Positions 46,269-61,200 of a stretch of 64,000 nt of DNA are shown in pieces. The stretch's first letter is position 1; each line of letters begins with the position of its first letter. Both the position numbers and the translations under genes were made by a program. The notes under the pieces are model-generated. The model was not told the DNA's origin, ran no database searches, and saw only the letters and a list, made by a program, of their open reading frames with translations. The DNA lies in contig OY294050.1 in the NCBI GenBank assembly GCA_958510825.1, positions 8,595,340 through 8,659,339 of the forward strand, read 5' to 3'. The stretch comes from Brachypterus glaber (taxonomy: Eukaryota > Arthropoda > Insecta > Coleoptera > Kateretidae).

Positions 46269-49200
46269 TCATTGCGTTACAATTTTCCGATATTTCTTGT
46301 TGGGTGGGGGGTTTAGGTCGTCGTCATCGAAACGCTCGTAGGCGTATTCGGGTAGGAACTTTTCCAGCTGATCGTCGAAGAATTTTTCTAATCTTTTGGC
46401 GTACTTAAAGATTTGGGTATCCTCCTGAAAGAAAGAAAAAACATTTATTAAAGGTGTTCGCAGTCTTTTGGTAAAAAATAAAAGGGATGATTCTACATTA
46501 CTAAACATGAAGAACCAACAAAGGAACATATGTCTAGAAATAAGCACTTAGGGAGCTATGGCTCTTCGAAAATAGACATATTGAATGGGGAACTAAAAAG
46601 GAACCAATAAAGTTTTCATGCTGCAGGGTAATTCTTCATTTAAAACTAAGCAAAAAAGTATTTTTCACCAACACCCTTAACTTTAATATTAAATAAGTAA
46701 TAGCCTTTTAAAAAGTAACATTTGGTGGCACAAAATGTTACTTCCTCTTAATTGCATTTTTTTTAATGCTGCTCTTACAGTGTTACACTATATGACATTT
46801 TTTATGTATTTTTTCTCAAAGAATCTATATTTTTTACAAAAAATAAAATAAAAATACACATAAAATAGTTTGGGGCCTTACACATTTTGTCCGTCTGGGC
46901 ACACCTCTGTAGATTCAAAAAAAATAATTAACTTAAACACAAAAGCTACCAGTATTATTAATTAAAAAATTATATGTACAATTTTAAAGGGTCGTAACTC
47001 TCTTGAGTTCGTTTCCAGACCTATGTTTCTATGCTGGTTTTTCATGTTTTGTGATGTAGAATTATCCCCTTTATTTTCCGCTAAAATGCTGCAAACACCG
47101 TTTATTTTAGAAACTGTTTCTGTAAGGCATTGTTAAACTGTCAAGATATATTTTACATAAAATTAAAAGTGTTCCTAATTTGCTCTTGCAAAAATTAATA
47201 AAGGCAAATGATTTTAAAATATGTAATATTTAGGCGCTATATGTTTCAAAATTGATCTTTTTTTAATAGAATTTGGGAAAAAAATATTTTAAATATAAAT
47301 AAATAATGTCTGTTAAAAGAACAAAGTTCATGCAAAAAAAAGTTAAAAAATTGCCCAGAGATTTAGATTTTTACGATTAAATAAGTAATAATTTTCATAT
47401 TTACCTGAGCAGGCTGGAAACACAAATGTTTTTTATTTAACTCTCACAGACATTAAAAACCTAAGATTCCTTGATCTTACCTTTATGTACTTTATTATAT
47501 TTGTATGGCCATTATATTATCATAATGATGCCCTCATTTATTCTGTACATACAGGATGTATTTGAAATAGGGTCCGAAATTTTAAGGGCTAATTCTACAT
47601 TATAAAAGACGACAAAAAGTTTCTATAAACATATGTCTAAAAATTCGTCGTAAGGAAGCTAAACCCCTTTGAAAGTCGTTAAAATATACGGTTTTTATTT
47701 AGTAACTCAGGAACCCTTTGAGATATAGCAAAGAGGTTTTACACGTGAACTTATCTTAATAAGGCCCATCTTGGTATGTTATTTGCATTTACTTATTTTA
47801 ACCAGGGGTGTGCTAAACGGGGGGGGGGGCTTATCAGTCTTTTGTCCCAAACTTTTTTCTGTGTAACTTTCTTGTAATTTAATTTGTGGAATGTGATTCC
47901 TCACGTCAAAATACATAAAAAGGTACTCTTGTTATAATATTGTAGGATTAACCGTTTTCCAGAAGAATGAATTTTAAGGTGAAATTTCACGGTTTGAGGA
48001 CGAAAAATGAAATACTAAAATGTTGAGAACCAAAATTTCAATTTTAACCTACTATGGTCCTTTAAAAATTGTGCATTTTTAGGAGACCATAGCTCCCTTA
48101 GAATTTATTTTCGGAAGTACCTGTATATGAGGTTTTTTTCTTAGTTTTTGATGTAAATTCACATTGGATCATTTTAATTTCGGTTTTCAACATTTTAGTA
48201 TTTAATTTTTCGTCATCGAACCGTGAAATTTCACCTTCAAATGATTTTTTCTCGAAAACGGTTAATCCTACAGTATAACAACAAGAGTACCTTTTTTTAT
48301 GTATATTCCACAAATAAAATCACAAAAAAGTTACACAGAAAAAGGTTTTGGTTAAAATAAATACATGACAATAACATACGAAGATGGGCCTTATTAAGAT
48401 TAGTTCACGTGCAAAACCTCGCTGCTATATCTCAAAGGGGTCCTGAGTTATTAAATAAAAACAGAATTTTTTAGCCACTTTCAAAGGGGAGTAGCTTCCT
48501 TACGGAGCTTTACATCTTTAGACATGTTTATAGGAACTTTTTGTCATATTTTCTGATGTAGAATCACCCCTTAGCATTTCAGACCCTATTTCAAAAACAT
48601 CGTATATAAATGATATAGCCCTAACTTTTAAGACAAAAGGAAGTACGTTATTTTTGACGTAAAAATTGATTTACTTACCGGGTTAAATATGTAAGCGTTT
48701 TTGAACATCTGTCGAATATCCCTTATTAAACTTTCGGTAGTTGTATAATGTTCTTCACTTTCCCAATTTAGTTTTTTACGAATTCTATCCAATGCTATGG
48801 GGTTTTTGATGATTTCATAATACGCAGTATGCTAAAAATTCGAAATTTACCATTAAAATATCATTTATTTTAATATATTAGTTTTTATCTAATTATTATC
48901 AACTTCCAACTTTTAAACAAAGGTAGATTTTAATAGTCCGAGAGCTGGTGACCATTATTATTTCATTATTTTATCCCGGCTGTGTATAAAATATTTTATA
49001 TATGTTTGACAGAACATTCAAATTAAGCTATTTCCAAATTGCTAGGCTCCGGATCCGGTTCCTTTGGGTGCTAGAAGCTCCAAAAGCTGTGACAATAAGC
49101 TACCAATAAATCTATTTTTAATTTGCCTAGTCATATACATTACATTTATTACATTCAGGTTAAGCTATTTTCATAGTTATATACAATAATTCTGGGGCCA

Positions 49201-52200
49201 AGGGGTAAGAACAGTCTTTAAAAAGTGCCCTTTGACATATGATGGGGTGAGAATCCAAGGGGTACAAGTGACATTTTTGGAAAAATGGAGTTAAGTGCGG
49301 TTGTGGATAGTTAATAGATATGAAATGTTGTTGGCAAAGGGATAGAAGTAAATCTCTGTCATGTGCTGAGATATAGCGCCGTAAAAATCATATACTTAAA
49401 AAATCGGCTGTTTTGTTTGGAATCCTAGGGGAACAAGTGATACGGACTGTCCGAGAAATCACGATAACTTAAGAACGCTTTAAGCTAGAGACTTGAAATT
49501 TGGCAAAGAGGTATGCTACTAAAAGTTCTCGCTCGGTTTTTTTTTTGGTAAATATTGGGGTGGGGCGAGGGGAGCAAATAGAGGAAAATACAATATATTT
49601 TCAGAAAAAATTGAAAATTGCTATATAGGGGGTTTTGAGGTTGCTGAAATTGAATTGAATCGAATGACTTAATTGTCACGTGTACCCCTCAACCCATCAT
49701 ATGTGATACTCAAAAAGTCCAAACCAAATGTTTTTCTCTAATCAATAAAAGTTAAACCATGCAATAATACAAATAAAAAACTTTCACGTCTTTCTTGAAC
49801 ATTTAGGAACGATATATTTTTCAAAATTGTACTCTAGAGTCCTGTTTTTAAATAGACACACACACCACAAAACTACGATTTTTAATAAGAATTTTAACTA
49901 CGCTAGAGCAACATGCAGTTATGTTAAATAGTATTTACCTTCTCCTAAAATTTTCCATAATTGTTTAGATGGTTAGTTGTGAAGTTAGTTGAATGAAAAT
50001 GAATACAATGATATTAGAATTATCTTTTATTAGTAATTAATTAATAGTTACAGAATAACGCCGATTAAAATCAACCAAAAAATAATTTTTTTGCATTTTC
50101 GGGTTTAGAATCTCATAAAACGTCCAGAAAATGTGAAAAAGGAGGGTGTTAAAAAAATGTTTGTCTGTCTGTATGTCACCAAACGATGCAGGACCTTTAA
50201 TATTTGCGTCACATCAAATATGGTTAACATTGGCTTATGGCAAGGGCAGAGCCGGCCTTTGTATGAATCAAGTGAACCCCTTGCTTCAGGGCGCGAGCTT
50301 AGAGGGGCGCCGTCGAGTGGCGTTTTTTAGCCTGAGTTTTTTACTTCAGGGCGTTTTTTTTTCTAGTGCGCCAAGTTTTGGTAGAAACCGTCAGAGACAA
50401 AGTTCTCGAGGGTATTTTTTTGGGCACCCATTTTTTTTTTGAGGGCGCCAAGTTTGGTAGAAACCGTCAGAGACAACGCGCTTTTTTTCTTGAGGGTATT
50501 TTTTTGGGCGGTGCAAAGTTTTGGTTGAAACCGGCAGGGACAAAGCTTGAGGGTGTTTTTTGCCAGGGGCGCCAAGTTTAAGGCTTGCTTCAGGGCGCCG
50601 AAATGCAAAGGTCCTAGGCAAGGGGGGCAAAATGGACAAAAACTATAATTTTTAGCATTATCTCACTTATTATTTATAGTAGGACAATTTTTTTTGCATA
50701 AATGAAAATAATGTTTAATTCCCTACAAAAACATATGTGAACATTTTTATCGTAGGACTATTAGTTTCCGAGATATAGGCATTTTAATAAATTTTGATAT
50801 ATTTAATTAGATGTCAAATTTTGACACTAGTAAAATTTCAATCATAGGTAAAATTAATGTCAATTCACTCTACTTTTAATAAATTTCTGTTAATGGTGCG
50901 TCCAGAAAAACAATCCGATAAAGCTTTAAAGAAAAACCCAAAGGAAATGGTCCAAAAATACAGGAAAAGTGAAGTTTTGATATCTTATTTTATTTTTTTT
51001 TATTTTCCACTCGTCTAGAACAGGTACCCGGTTCACATTTTTAAGTTATTTTTGATTTTAAGCAAGTTTTGGTTGATTTTAAATGGATTTAAAATATATG
51101 TCGAGTCTTACCTCTGGGCCAAGAACCTCTCTGAAAGGTAGACTGAGATCATATTGACAATACAGTTCTAGTACTAGTCTCTCGGCAATTTTTCTCTCTT
51201 TAATGCTTAACTCGCCTTCTTTTTTCTCGCCCATAATATTTTGCGGAATATCCGCAAAATTCATACACAGCAAACATTGCCACGTGTCATTTTCCCTAAT
51301 AGAGAAAAATATTTCGTCTTTATCGAGTCTATTTTTTTCAAAAAACCAAAAATAGTAATTATATACCAAGGTAGAAAAGATATTTTTTATATCCGAGCGT
51401 ATTATATCCCGAGATGTGTAGCATCGAGGGATATAAGAGTGAGTTGCTATAATAGTCTTCTCTAGCCTGGTTTATATATTACTTTTTTCACTACTAGCAC
51501 ATTAAATAAATTAAATAAATTTTATTCTTATTATTTAAACGTTTTTTTATCAATAATAAATTTTTAAAAATTTACGCATTATTCTGTCAAAAAATTATAT
51601 TTAATTTATTTATTAGTGTTAATTTAATATGTTAGTATTGTATTGTGAACGTTATTTTAATGATTTTACGACGGATATTACAATTTGTTGACGGTTTTTG
51701 AGGTAGGTAGACATAACCTCAAAATATTAAATTATTATCCATGTTTTTACTATCAGGTTGACTTTCTTTTCACTATTTTTAGTATGTGGCCTGAAGATGT
51801 CCCATATTGTTTAGGGAATAAACATATGTAGCCAGTCGAAATAGAAATATAATTATTTAAAAAATTGTGGAGAAGACTTCAAGTTTTGTTTTATATTTTG
51901 AAATATTTTACTCCACTTTAAGAATGGACAATAGATTATTTGAAAAAAATATTATTGCTCTAGGTGAAGAGATTTAATTTATCGGATTAAATAAATAATG
52001 GTATGTACATTAGTAGTGGAAAATAATACTTACTCAACACTCAAGTTTGGTATATGACAGTACTGATGGAAAACTTTCGGACATTTATCACAGCACACTA
52101 GTTCGCCTCCGTCCATACAGACGGCGCACCAGTCCTCGTTCGGATCGTCCTTTGACGTTTCCGGCTCGCTCTTAATTTTCCTCAGCGCCGGCGGGGGCGC

Positions 52201-55200
52201 GCCAGTGGTATCGCCTGTCGAACTATCCACGTGGGGCGATCCACCTAGTGAAATAAAATAATAAAAATATATGAATATTTTATCAGTTTGAAAACTCACA
52301 TCTAAAAATGAAAATCAAGAAAACAACGTCTCAAGTTCTTTTTTTTGTCAGGGTTACTTATTGTTCAGCCATTCAACAAATACATCAGGTTTTTTCGACA
52401 TACCGGTCTCCTATTGGGGCCACCTCCGTTTAAAAAATATAAATTTTCTAAACAAACTTGATTTAACAAAAATAAAATTGGTACTGGCTAATAACTAATT
52501 AGTAATTAGTCTAGCAACAAAAGCCAAACTGCTAGAGAAATAAAAATAAAACTTCGTATCTTTCTACTGTAAAAAAAAACAACAAAGCCTCATAATTTGT
52601 TCAAAGTGTAACATTTTACTTTACTACTTTACTTATTTAATTTATTACACCTTGATTCCTGGAAGGTTTATATTCTTTAAAGTACTGTCACAAAAAAAGG
52701 CAATGAAATTCAAATTTCATACCTCCTTGTTTAATCTTTTATGTCTTTTCTTAAATTTAATAACCATTTCAATTATAATATTGAATTTTTCTTATTTTGT
52801 TGTTGCGAAGTACGTCTGTAGTGTTTATATATCATGTTGGCGCTTGACCTTGCGAATTGTAGCATTTATTCCGCCATCAATATAAGCCAGCCGCGACCGA
52901 TGCCAGTCAGTAATTAGTATTCAATTGCTCTACAACGCGTACGGTGCGTTTATACGCGTGTTTATTGTACTCTCGCACGACAAATCATACAATCAAAGCT
53001 ATGAACTTTCTATGAATATATAGGCAAACTGCTCTCCCAAAATGCAATCGCGCGCTTAATAGGATAAAGGTGTATCTACAGCATTCCAGAGAAGAAATAC
53101 TAGATCAGAAGAGCTTGTAAAGGAATAAGGTAATACATCTTTATCTAGCGCTGGTCCTTAATTACATTTCAATTATTTTTACCCTAAGCTTTTACACTCC
53201 TGCTTACCTTTTTGTCGGCCCTCAGCTAAAACCTGTACACCATTAGAGTCCAATTTTGCGATAGTTGCCATCAAATCGTTCACCGAATCCTCACAAAATT
53301 TGTCCATCTTGCGTTCCGCATCGGACCGACCTTAAAATATTAAAAAAATACTTAAATCAACGATATCTACATACCATGACAGAAAAATAGTCTAAGAGCT
53401 GGTGACAATTTTTATTTCATTAATTTCTCCCAGCTGTATTTTATATATGTCTTAAAGTACATTCAAATTAAGCTATTTTCAAATCGCCAGGTCCTGGATC
53501 CGGTTCCTTTGGATGCTAGAAGCTCCGAAAAGGTGGTGAAATGGGGTCACCGAAAAATATATTTTTAACTTGCCGAGTCGACCATATTAAATTTATTACA
53601 TTTAGATTAGTCTATTCTTACAGTTTTACACAATTATTCAGTAGGCCAAGGGGTAAAAAATGCTTTAAACAGTTTATTTGACATATGTCAACACTAAAAA
53701 GTCTAAATAAATTTGATTTAATCAAAATGTCATTTCATAAATTTTCATTTATTTAAAAAATTAAGTATCACATAAAAAGAGCCTTTGACATATTATGTCA
53801 AAGGCACTTTTTAAAGACTGTTCTTACCTCTTGACCCCATAATTATTGTGTATAACTATGAAAATAGCTTAATCTAAATGTAATAAATGTAATGTATGAC
53901 ACAGTAGGTTAAAAATATATTTTTGTAGCTCATTGCCAGAGCTTTTGGAGCTTCTAGCACCCAAAGGAACCGGATCTGGAGCCTAGCAATTTAAAAATAG
54001 GTTAATTTAAATTTACTTTAAGACATAAATAAAATACCACCAGGAGTAGATAATGAAACAAAGATGGTCACCAGCTCTCCCAGTAAAACCCAAATAAACA
54101 TGATAAATGTTACTTGAAGTGGTTAATTTTACCTTGGTGGGGGCTTGGGGTCTTCGGATTCGTCGACGTGACAGTTGATGGTAAATTTTTATTTTCCGTG
54201 CAAGCCGGTTGTTGCTGCTGCTGCTGCTGCTGATGTTGCTGTTGCGGTTTTAATGTTATCTTGAAGTTATCATTGATCGATGGCAGGCCCATGCTACGGG
54301 CGTTAGCCATTCCGTTACCAAGGGTGTTGTTGGCCCCCTGTTGGGGGGTATGCCATTTCAAACCGGGGCTGTTTCCCGGGGGGGCCGTCGTCTGTTGGTT
54401 CGTTACTTGGGGCCCATTGCCTTGTTGAGACTGTTGTCCCTAATATTAAAACATACCGGGTAACTTTTTGCAACAAGTAAATTTTTACTCCGAGTTAAAA
54501 CATTACTTTTTAAATTTGAATTTCGCACCTGCAAGATTCCTTGCAGTCCCGAGTGGGGAAACAATTCGACAGTTCAAACCACTCGATCCTGCAAGAATTC
54601 ATCAGATTGAAAACTGATTAAATATTAAAAAAAAAAATAATAAACGCAAAACTTTAAACTGCATTAAATTATACAATATTTCATGGTAAAATATATATCT
54701 TTTTGCTAATTTTGCTACAGTTTTCTTTGCTTTTATATACAAGAGATGACACCACATGTGCTCATTCTAACACCGTCTCTAGAGCTAGAATGGTTTCATT
54801 ATATGTTTGAAAAGATTGTGTATTTTCTTTCTATCTAAACTAGTCGTAGAAAAATATTGTTTTAATCACTTACCGGTTGCATTTGAAACCCCAATCGCTG
54901 CTGTAAACTGGGCTGTTGCATTCGATTTTGTACGTTGTTGTTCATAAGCATTCTCATCTGGTTGTTCTGATTTTGGGCTCTAAATTGAACCTGTTGCTGC
55001 ATGTGCTGGTGGTTCGGGAACCTTTGAAACTGCTGCGCCAAGTGCGGCGTGACCGCTTGGTACTGGTCGGGCCCCGTGCGTACGTAAACGGCGCTAGGGT
55101 TGCTCTGATTGTTGTTGGGTTGCAAAAGATGGCGCAAGTTGCTCCTGTCTTGCATCATGGGGTGCGTTGAAGAAGATACCTAATACAGATTCGAACTAAT

Positions 55201-58200
55201 CAGTTTTTCATTTTTAGTGGCGGAAATGTTGAAATCAACGCAAAAAAAATAAAGAAGAAGAAGAAATTTTTCATTTAAAATTATACATTTCATTATATAC
55301 ACGGTGTTTGCAGTCTTTTGGCGGAAAATAAAGGGGATGATTCTACATCATAAAACATAAAACATAGGTCCGGAAACGAAAACTAAGAGAATAACGAGCC
55401 TTTAAAAAGGATCCGCCAAAAGACTGCAAACACCGCGTATGACGATTGACAACGAGAGAACATAATATTATAATAACTCAACATTTTTAAGTCCCTTACC
55501 TGATTTATGCCCATGCTGTTTGGTAACCTTAACAAGGCCCTTTGCTGACCTTGCGGCGATCTTACTCCCAGCCGGTTTAAATTTATTTGCTGTAAAGTCA
55601 TTGCAGCATGACTTTGGTTCATGTTCATATTGGGAGGTCCCATATTGTTTGTTAATCTGGCCACTAAAATTAAAATAAAACAAGTCATTTGGGGCTCTCA
55701 CTAAATTTGTACTTATCTCACGGTTTGCCGTTGTTCAATTTTAGTTTGACTTTGGAAAAAACTCAATTTTCTTGTATAATTTCTTTACTTATAATGTAAA
55801 TCTCAATTTAAAACCCAAAATCAAATAATCTATCGGGCGAAACATTTTTAAACGCAAAAAAGGGTCACGTGACGTCCATAATTTTTGAATCACTAGGTCA
55901 ATTTGAACAAAAGTTTCATTGTCAAATTAACCTATTTATTAAAAAGCTACGGAGGTCACGTGTCCCTTTTTTGCGATTAGAGAACGTTTCGCCCGATAGA
56001 TTGATTTTTGGTTTAACAATTATATTTCATTATAAGTAACCATAAGTCAAAATAAAAGTGAATAGCGGCGAACCTTGATTTACTAACACTGTTTTTAAAG
56101 TTATGTAAATAATCCTTTTCCCAAATATTTAAATTACGCCTATCTCGGGATTTTTATTTAACTTTCCCCTCGAGACAAGCGTAACAGTTTTTAACGTTTA
56201 CGGGGAAAACACAATACAATATCCACTGTGAGTAGTGTAGTTGGCCTGAACTTACCAATATTACTTTGTTGTTGATGTTGTTGGTTAAGATTCATATTAT
56301 TCTGATTCATATTATTCTGATTCATATTTGAACCCATATTGTTCTGACTCATATTTGGGCTCATATTTGGGCCTATATTGCTTTGATTCATGTTGTTCAG
56401 GTTCATACCTTGCCCCATTGCAGAGTTCATACTCTGATTTTGATTCATGTTCATGTTTTGATTTTGACTCATGTTCTGGTTTTGATTCATTGTTTGAGTT
56501 TGGTTTTGATTCATGTTTGAATTCATATTAGATGCCATTATTTGGTTTAAATTCTGATTCATATTTAAACCCTGCTAAAATGGTAATTATTAAGAAAAGT
56601 AATATTTTTTATTGATTAATTACACAGGTCAACAGCTACAAAATTTAATGTACCTTTCTACTACACACCGTTTTCGTGATAATTGATTCCAAAATTGTTA
56701 AAATAGACAAATTAGAATTTTAACCAATTACACAATATTCTTGAAAATGAGTATCCTCGGGTTTTTGAGGTTGCTAAAACCCAATACGATGTTAAAAATT
56801 TTAAATTTAAAACGGCGGATCTAAAATGGCGTCGAAATTTTAAAAATTTCAATATTTTTTGCAGAAAATTGGTGATCAAGTATTTTTGAGGTCGCTGAAA
56901 CCGAATCCGATGTTGAAAATTCATAATCAAAATGAATGATCCAATATGGCATCAAAACAGACAATACGATATGGCATTTTCTAAATGGTTTCAGCGACCT
57001 CAAAAATAATTAATTACTAATTTTCGGCAAAAAATACTGAAATCTTTTTAATTTCGACGGCATATTGTATCCGCCATTTTGAATTTTAAATTTTTAACAT
57101 CGGATTCGGTTTGAGCAACCTCAAAAACCCATTTTCAAAAATACTGTGTAATCTGTCAAAATTCTAACTAATTTGTACATATATATTAACAAGTTTGGGA
57201 TTAATTATCTCGAAAACGGTGTGTAGTAGAAAATCTTTAGTAATCAGGCCAGTAAGTAGGTATTAGGTAGATTCAGAATCCGTTGACAGGACCCAAGTTT
57301 CTTGAAATATATTTTATTTTGTAGAGCTGTGTTATTGCAGAATTATTTATTTCGTATTACATTTTTCTTACCTGATACTGTTGATTATTGTTTCCATATT
57401 GATTGTAAGGAGGTGCTGGAGCAAGCATCCTGGACGCTTGGAAATTGGGGGGATTGATTTGGGGATGGTGCGGGCTGATTGGAGAAGGAGATTGCTGAGG
57501 TGTTCTGCTAACACCCGGACTAACGGAAGAGTGGGGAGGAGGTTGAGGGGAAGGAGAATCTTGGGAAGGGTAAACTCGACCATCCACAACAATTTGACCA
57601 ATAGTAGACATAGCTGTAAAAATTTGTGATTAATAACAACTTTTTTTTTAAACAAATAACAATTAAGAAATATCATTCAAAGTCTATTTTTACCTGATGT
57701 TAATCCTTTGAACGAAAGCATGAAATTAAATTAAGTATGAGAAATAAAATTCCGACGGTAAGCGACTGCGGTAAATTCGCCGCTAAATGACCTACCTTTG
57801 ATCAATTCAGGAACTTTATCCAGTGCCAAATGTATCCTAACCGGTATTTCCGGATTAGGAATATCCGCCCGTTTGCATTTGATCCGTTTTAAATGCTCAG
57901 TCACTTGTTTCTTGCTGTACAGCAACGCCATATCGCTGCCCCTTTCCAACGCATGCTGCGTAAACTCTATGCAGTGGTCTGTCATTCTGGATAGTTGTTC
58001 CAAGGCTTCTTTCTTTTCTTGAAGGGTTTTTTGCTTTGAATCGCACACTTCGGACAGCTTGGCCACCAACTGCTTGCCTCTCACGTTTATTGTGTTTGTT
58101 AGCCTGTAAGAATATACCTGATTATTTTTTAATACAAACGGATGTAACAACCTAACTCTTTGGTTGAGGTCGGGTTTTCCGCCTGTGGTGTTTTTGATAC

Positions 58201-61200
58201 TAATGGGATGGCGTAACGGAGAAAATACAATTTAAAAAAATACTTTAACGCTTGAAACGCCCTAAAAATCAGTCAATAAGAATACAGGGCGTATACTTAG
58301 CTTTCTATACGTCTGACGTATAAATATATAAATAGCCTGTTCCATGTAAACTACATTACGTCCGACGTCCGACGTAACATAACCTAACTGTTTGGTTTAG
58401 ATCAGTTTTTTCGCCTGTTTGGTGTTTTTGACGCTAATGGGTGACGTAGCCCTCTTATTTAAATGGGGAGAATACAATTCTGACGAAAAATATACCTTAA
58501 AAGATTAAATAACCCTAAAATTCAGCCAATAAGAATACAAGAGGTACACTTAGCTTCGTATGCGTCGGAAGTGTTAATAGCCTGTTCTTTTTTAATAAGA
58601 GTTAATGTAAAATTATTACTATAAACCCAAATTAGTGTTGTGGCTTATGATAAAATGAGTTACTTTAAATGACCAGAAAATTATATTATTGATATAAGTT
58701 AAAAAATGCGGAAAAAATGGAAATAATAAATTATTACGCATGCCTGTGGGTTTAAAAAATCCACCAGCTACTTTTCAAAGTATAATAGTCGATAATAGTA
58801 TTAAATATATTTTAAAATATAAAAAAAGAATGGACTTACTTTACCACAAGTTGTGTAATTTCTCTCACTAAACCTTGTTTCTTATCAGTAATTAGATTTT
58901 GACGATCTTCAATCACCTTCATCGCACTTGTAAGCAGTACTCTTTTGTACCTAAAATTAAAAAATATGTTTAAAAAAAACAACTAGGTATAGATTAAAAT
59001 TAAATAAAATTAAACAATATTCACCCAACATCTTTAAGCATCTCTGCAATATACTTTCTGGTTTCAGACGCAATTTCCGTGGTAAATTTGTACTTGTGTT
59101 CTCTGTGTTCCAACAACTGACAATCTCGACAAGTGAGCTTATCACAACTTTCACAGAAAAGTGACAGTTTCTCGTGAGGGTGGTTTGTGCAAAACAACGT
59201 CGAGATTGTGTTAGAGGCTGAATTTATTTCGGATAAACCGTCCTCTTTAGGTTTTATTGTGTGATCCTTTGTAATTTTTAATCTAAAAAAGATATTAAAC
59301 AATTATTTTTGGTCAAAAATAAAAATAAAACAAGTATTATTATCTTTGTAGTTACTGCTACACTGTTACTACCATCAGTTTGTAATACTCCTAAATACAA
59401 ATATGTCGCATATTTGTCTTTCTTTTCTTTAATCATGACAGTTTTTTATTTTAAAGTTACTGATATATATACACTTTATATACTTTATATACATATATAT
59501 GTATATACTTTAATACATAAAATAAACATTAAACGAGTTCTTCTCAAAATGCCATTTTTCAAAACGGTTCCAAAAATTAAAAAAACTATTTAACATATTG
59601 ACTTTAATCTTTCGGCAATTTGTCGAAAATCATGTTTGCGAGTTAACTAATGTACAATTTTATTTCAAATCCGTTTTTGGCCGGAAAAATGGCATTTTTT
59701 TATTTTTTTCACTAAAATACGCATGGATTTTTTTTTTAATTTTGACTAATGCGACATTAGCGAACTAAAGGACGTAATTTTTAACAAGACTGTTTTTGGT
59801 TTTTGTGTTTTAGACCAATGGGGGCGGAGCTATCTCTGGAACCGTCTGCCATGTTATTTTTGAGGTGTCAACTTCAGCGCGTGCTGCACATTTATGAGGG
59901 CAAAAAAATAAAAAATAATTTTTCTGTTGACTTTAAAGAGTTGCCTAATACAGGTTTTCTATAAAAAAAGATCAAAAAATTGTCAATTTTTGCCTCGAAA
60001 ATCAGAACAACCCCTTAAAGGATAACTGTTATTTGAGAAAAAAAACTTACCTTTGATGGGCTTGAACGCAACTGTCGCATATAAACTCGGAGCAGTCGGT
60101 GCAGTAACTGGTTGCAGAAGCGTCATCACTGCAACTGCTGCACTTCAAATCAGAATTTTTTGAAGTGTTCGGATCCTCGACATTTGATGCTTCGAGTAGA
60201 AATTGGTTCTCAATAAACTTGTTTGTGTCACAGAATACTGCGCAAATCGGACATTGGATTTGTATTTGCATTTGTCCTGAAAAATAATACATATTTAAGG
60301 GGTCTTTCTAATTTTAAAAATATATACTTATATATTTTTTTAAACATTTTTTTTTTATAGATATATATATATATATATGTAGATATATATATATATATGT
60401 AGAAAGAAAAAATATCTCATTTCGATATTTTGTAGGTATGTTTATTTATATCGATTTATATTCAAAAAATACAAATAAAAAATATGTTTTAGTGCCATTT
60501 TCGGCCATATATGTATTTTTTTTTTGAAAAAAACGTCAAAAAACGGCAGTCCATGATTTCGGCCGTTTGGATTATTATTCAGTATTGAAGTCGCTATAGC
60601 CCGGACTAGAAGAGAATCTTTTGGCCAAAAAATAACAAAACGACGTTTTTCAAAAAATTTATTTTTTTTTGTATTTTTTAAATATAAATAAACATATCTA
60701 CCTACAAAATTTCACAATGATATCTTTTTCTTTTTGTATAAAAAAAAATATCTAAAAAAAAGTTATTTTTAATTTTGAAGGTAGAAAGATCCCTTAACTA
60801 AATTTGCTAGTTTGACTAGTTTTTATCAGTTTTGGGGACAGGGACAATAATTTATAAATTTTACAATATTTTTGTGAAAAATGGTATATAAAACTGAATT
60901 TGATAATAAAAAAATCAACTCCACCCATGAGGGACAATAATTTTAGCAAAGAGTGGAGGTGGAAAATCAACATCCCCAATGAAAAACTGGCCCTCCTCCT
61001 CCTTGTAGTATTATTATTGTAAATCTTTAGCTGTAAGAAAAAATTGACCAGCGATGTTTCTTTTCTATAAGACTCTTGTGTGTGAAGGTATTTTTTCTAA
61101 TACCTCCTTAAATATTTACTCCTAGTTACATATTAAATTTCTGTAGAGCCTATATGCTATATGCCTGTCAGTGGGGGAGGGAGATTTCGAAAATTTTATC

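Noticed and set aside
50133..50639. Several overlapping frames on both strands
   Set aside because: By-products of the minisatellite; low complexity and no family resemblance.
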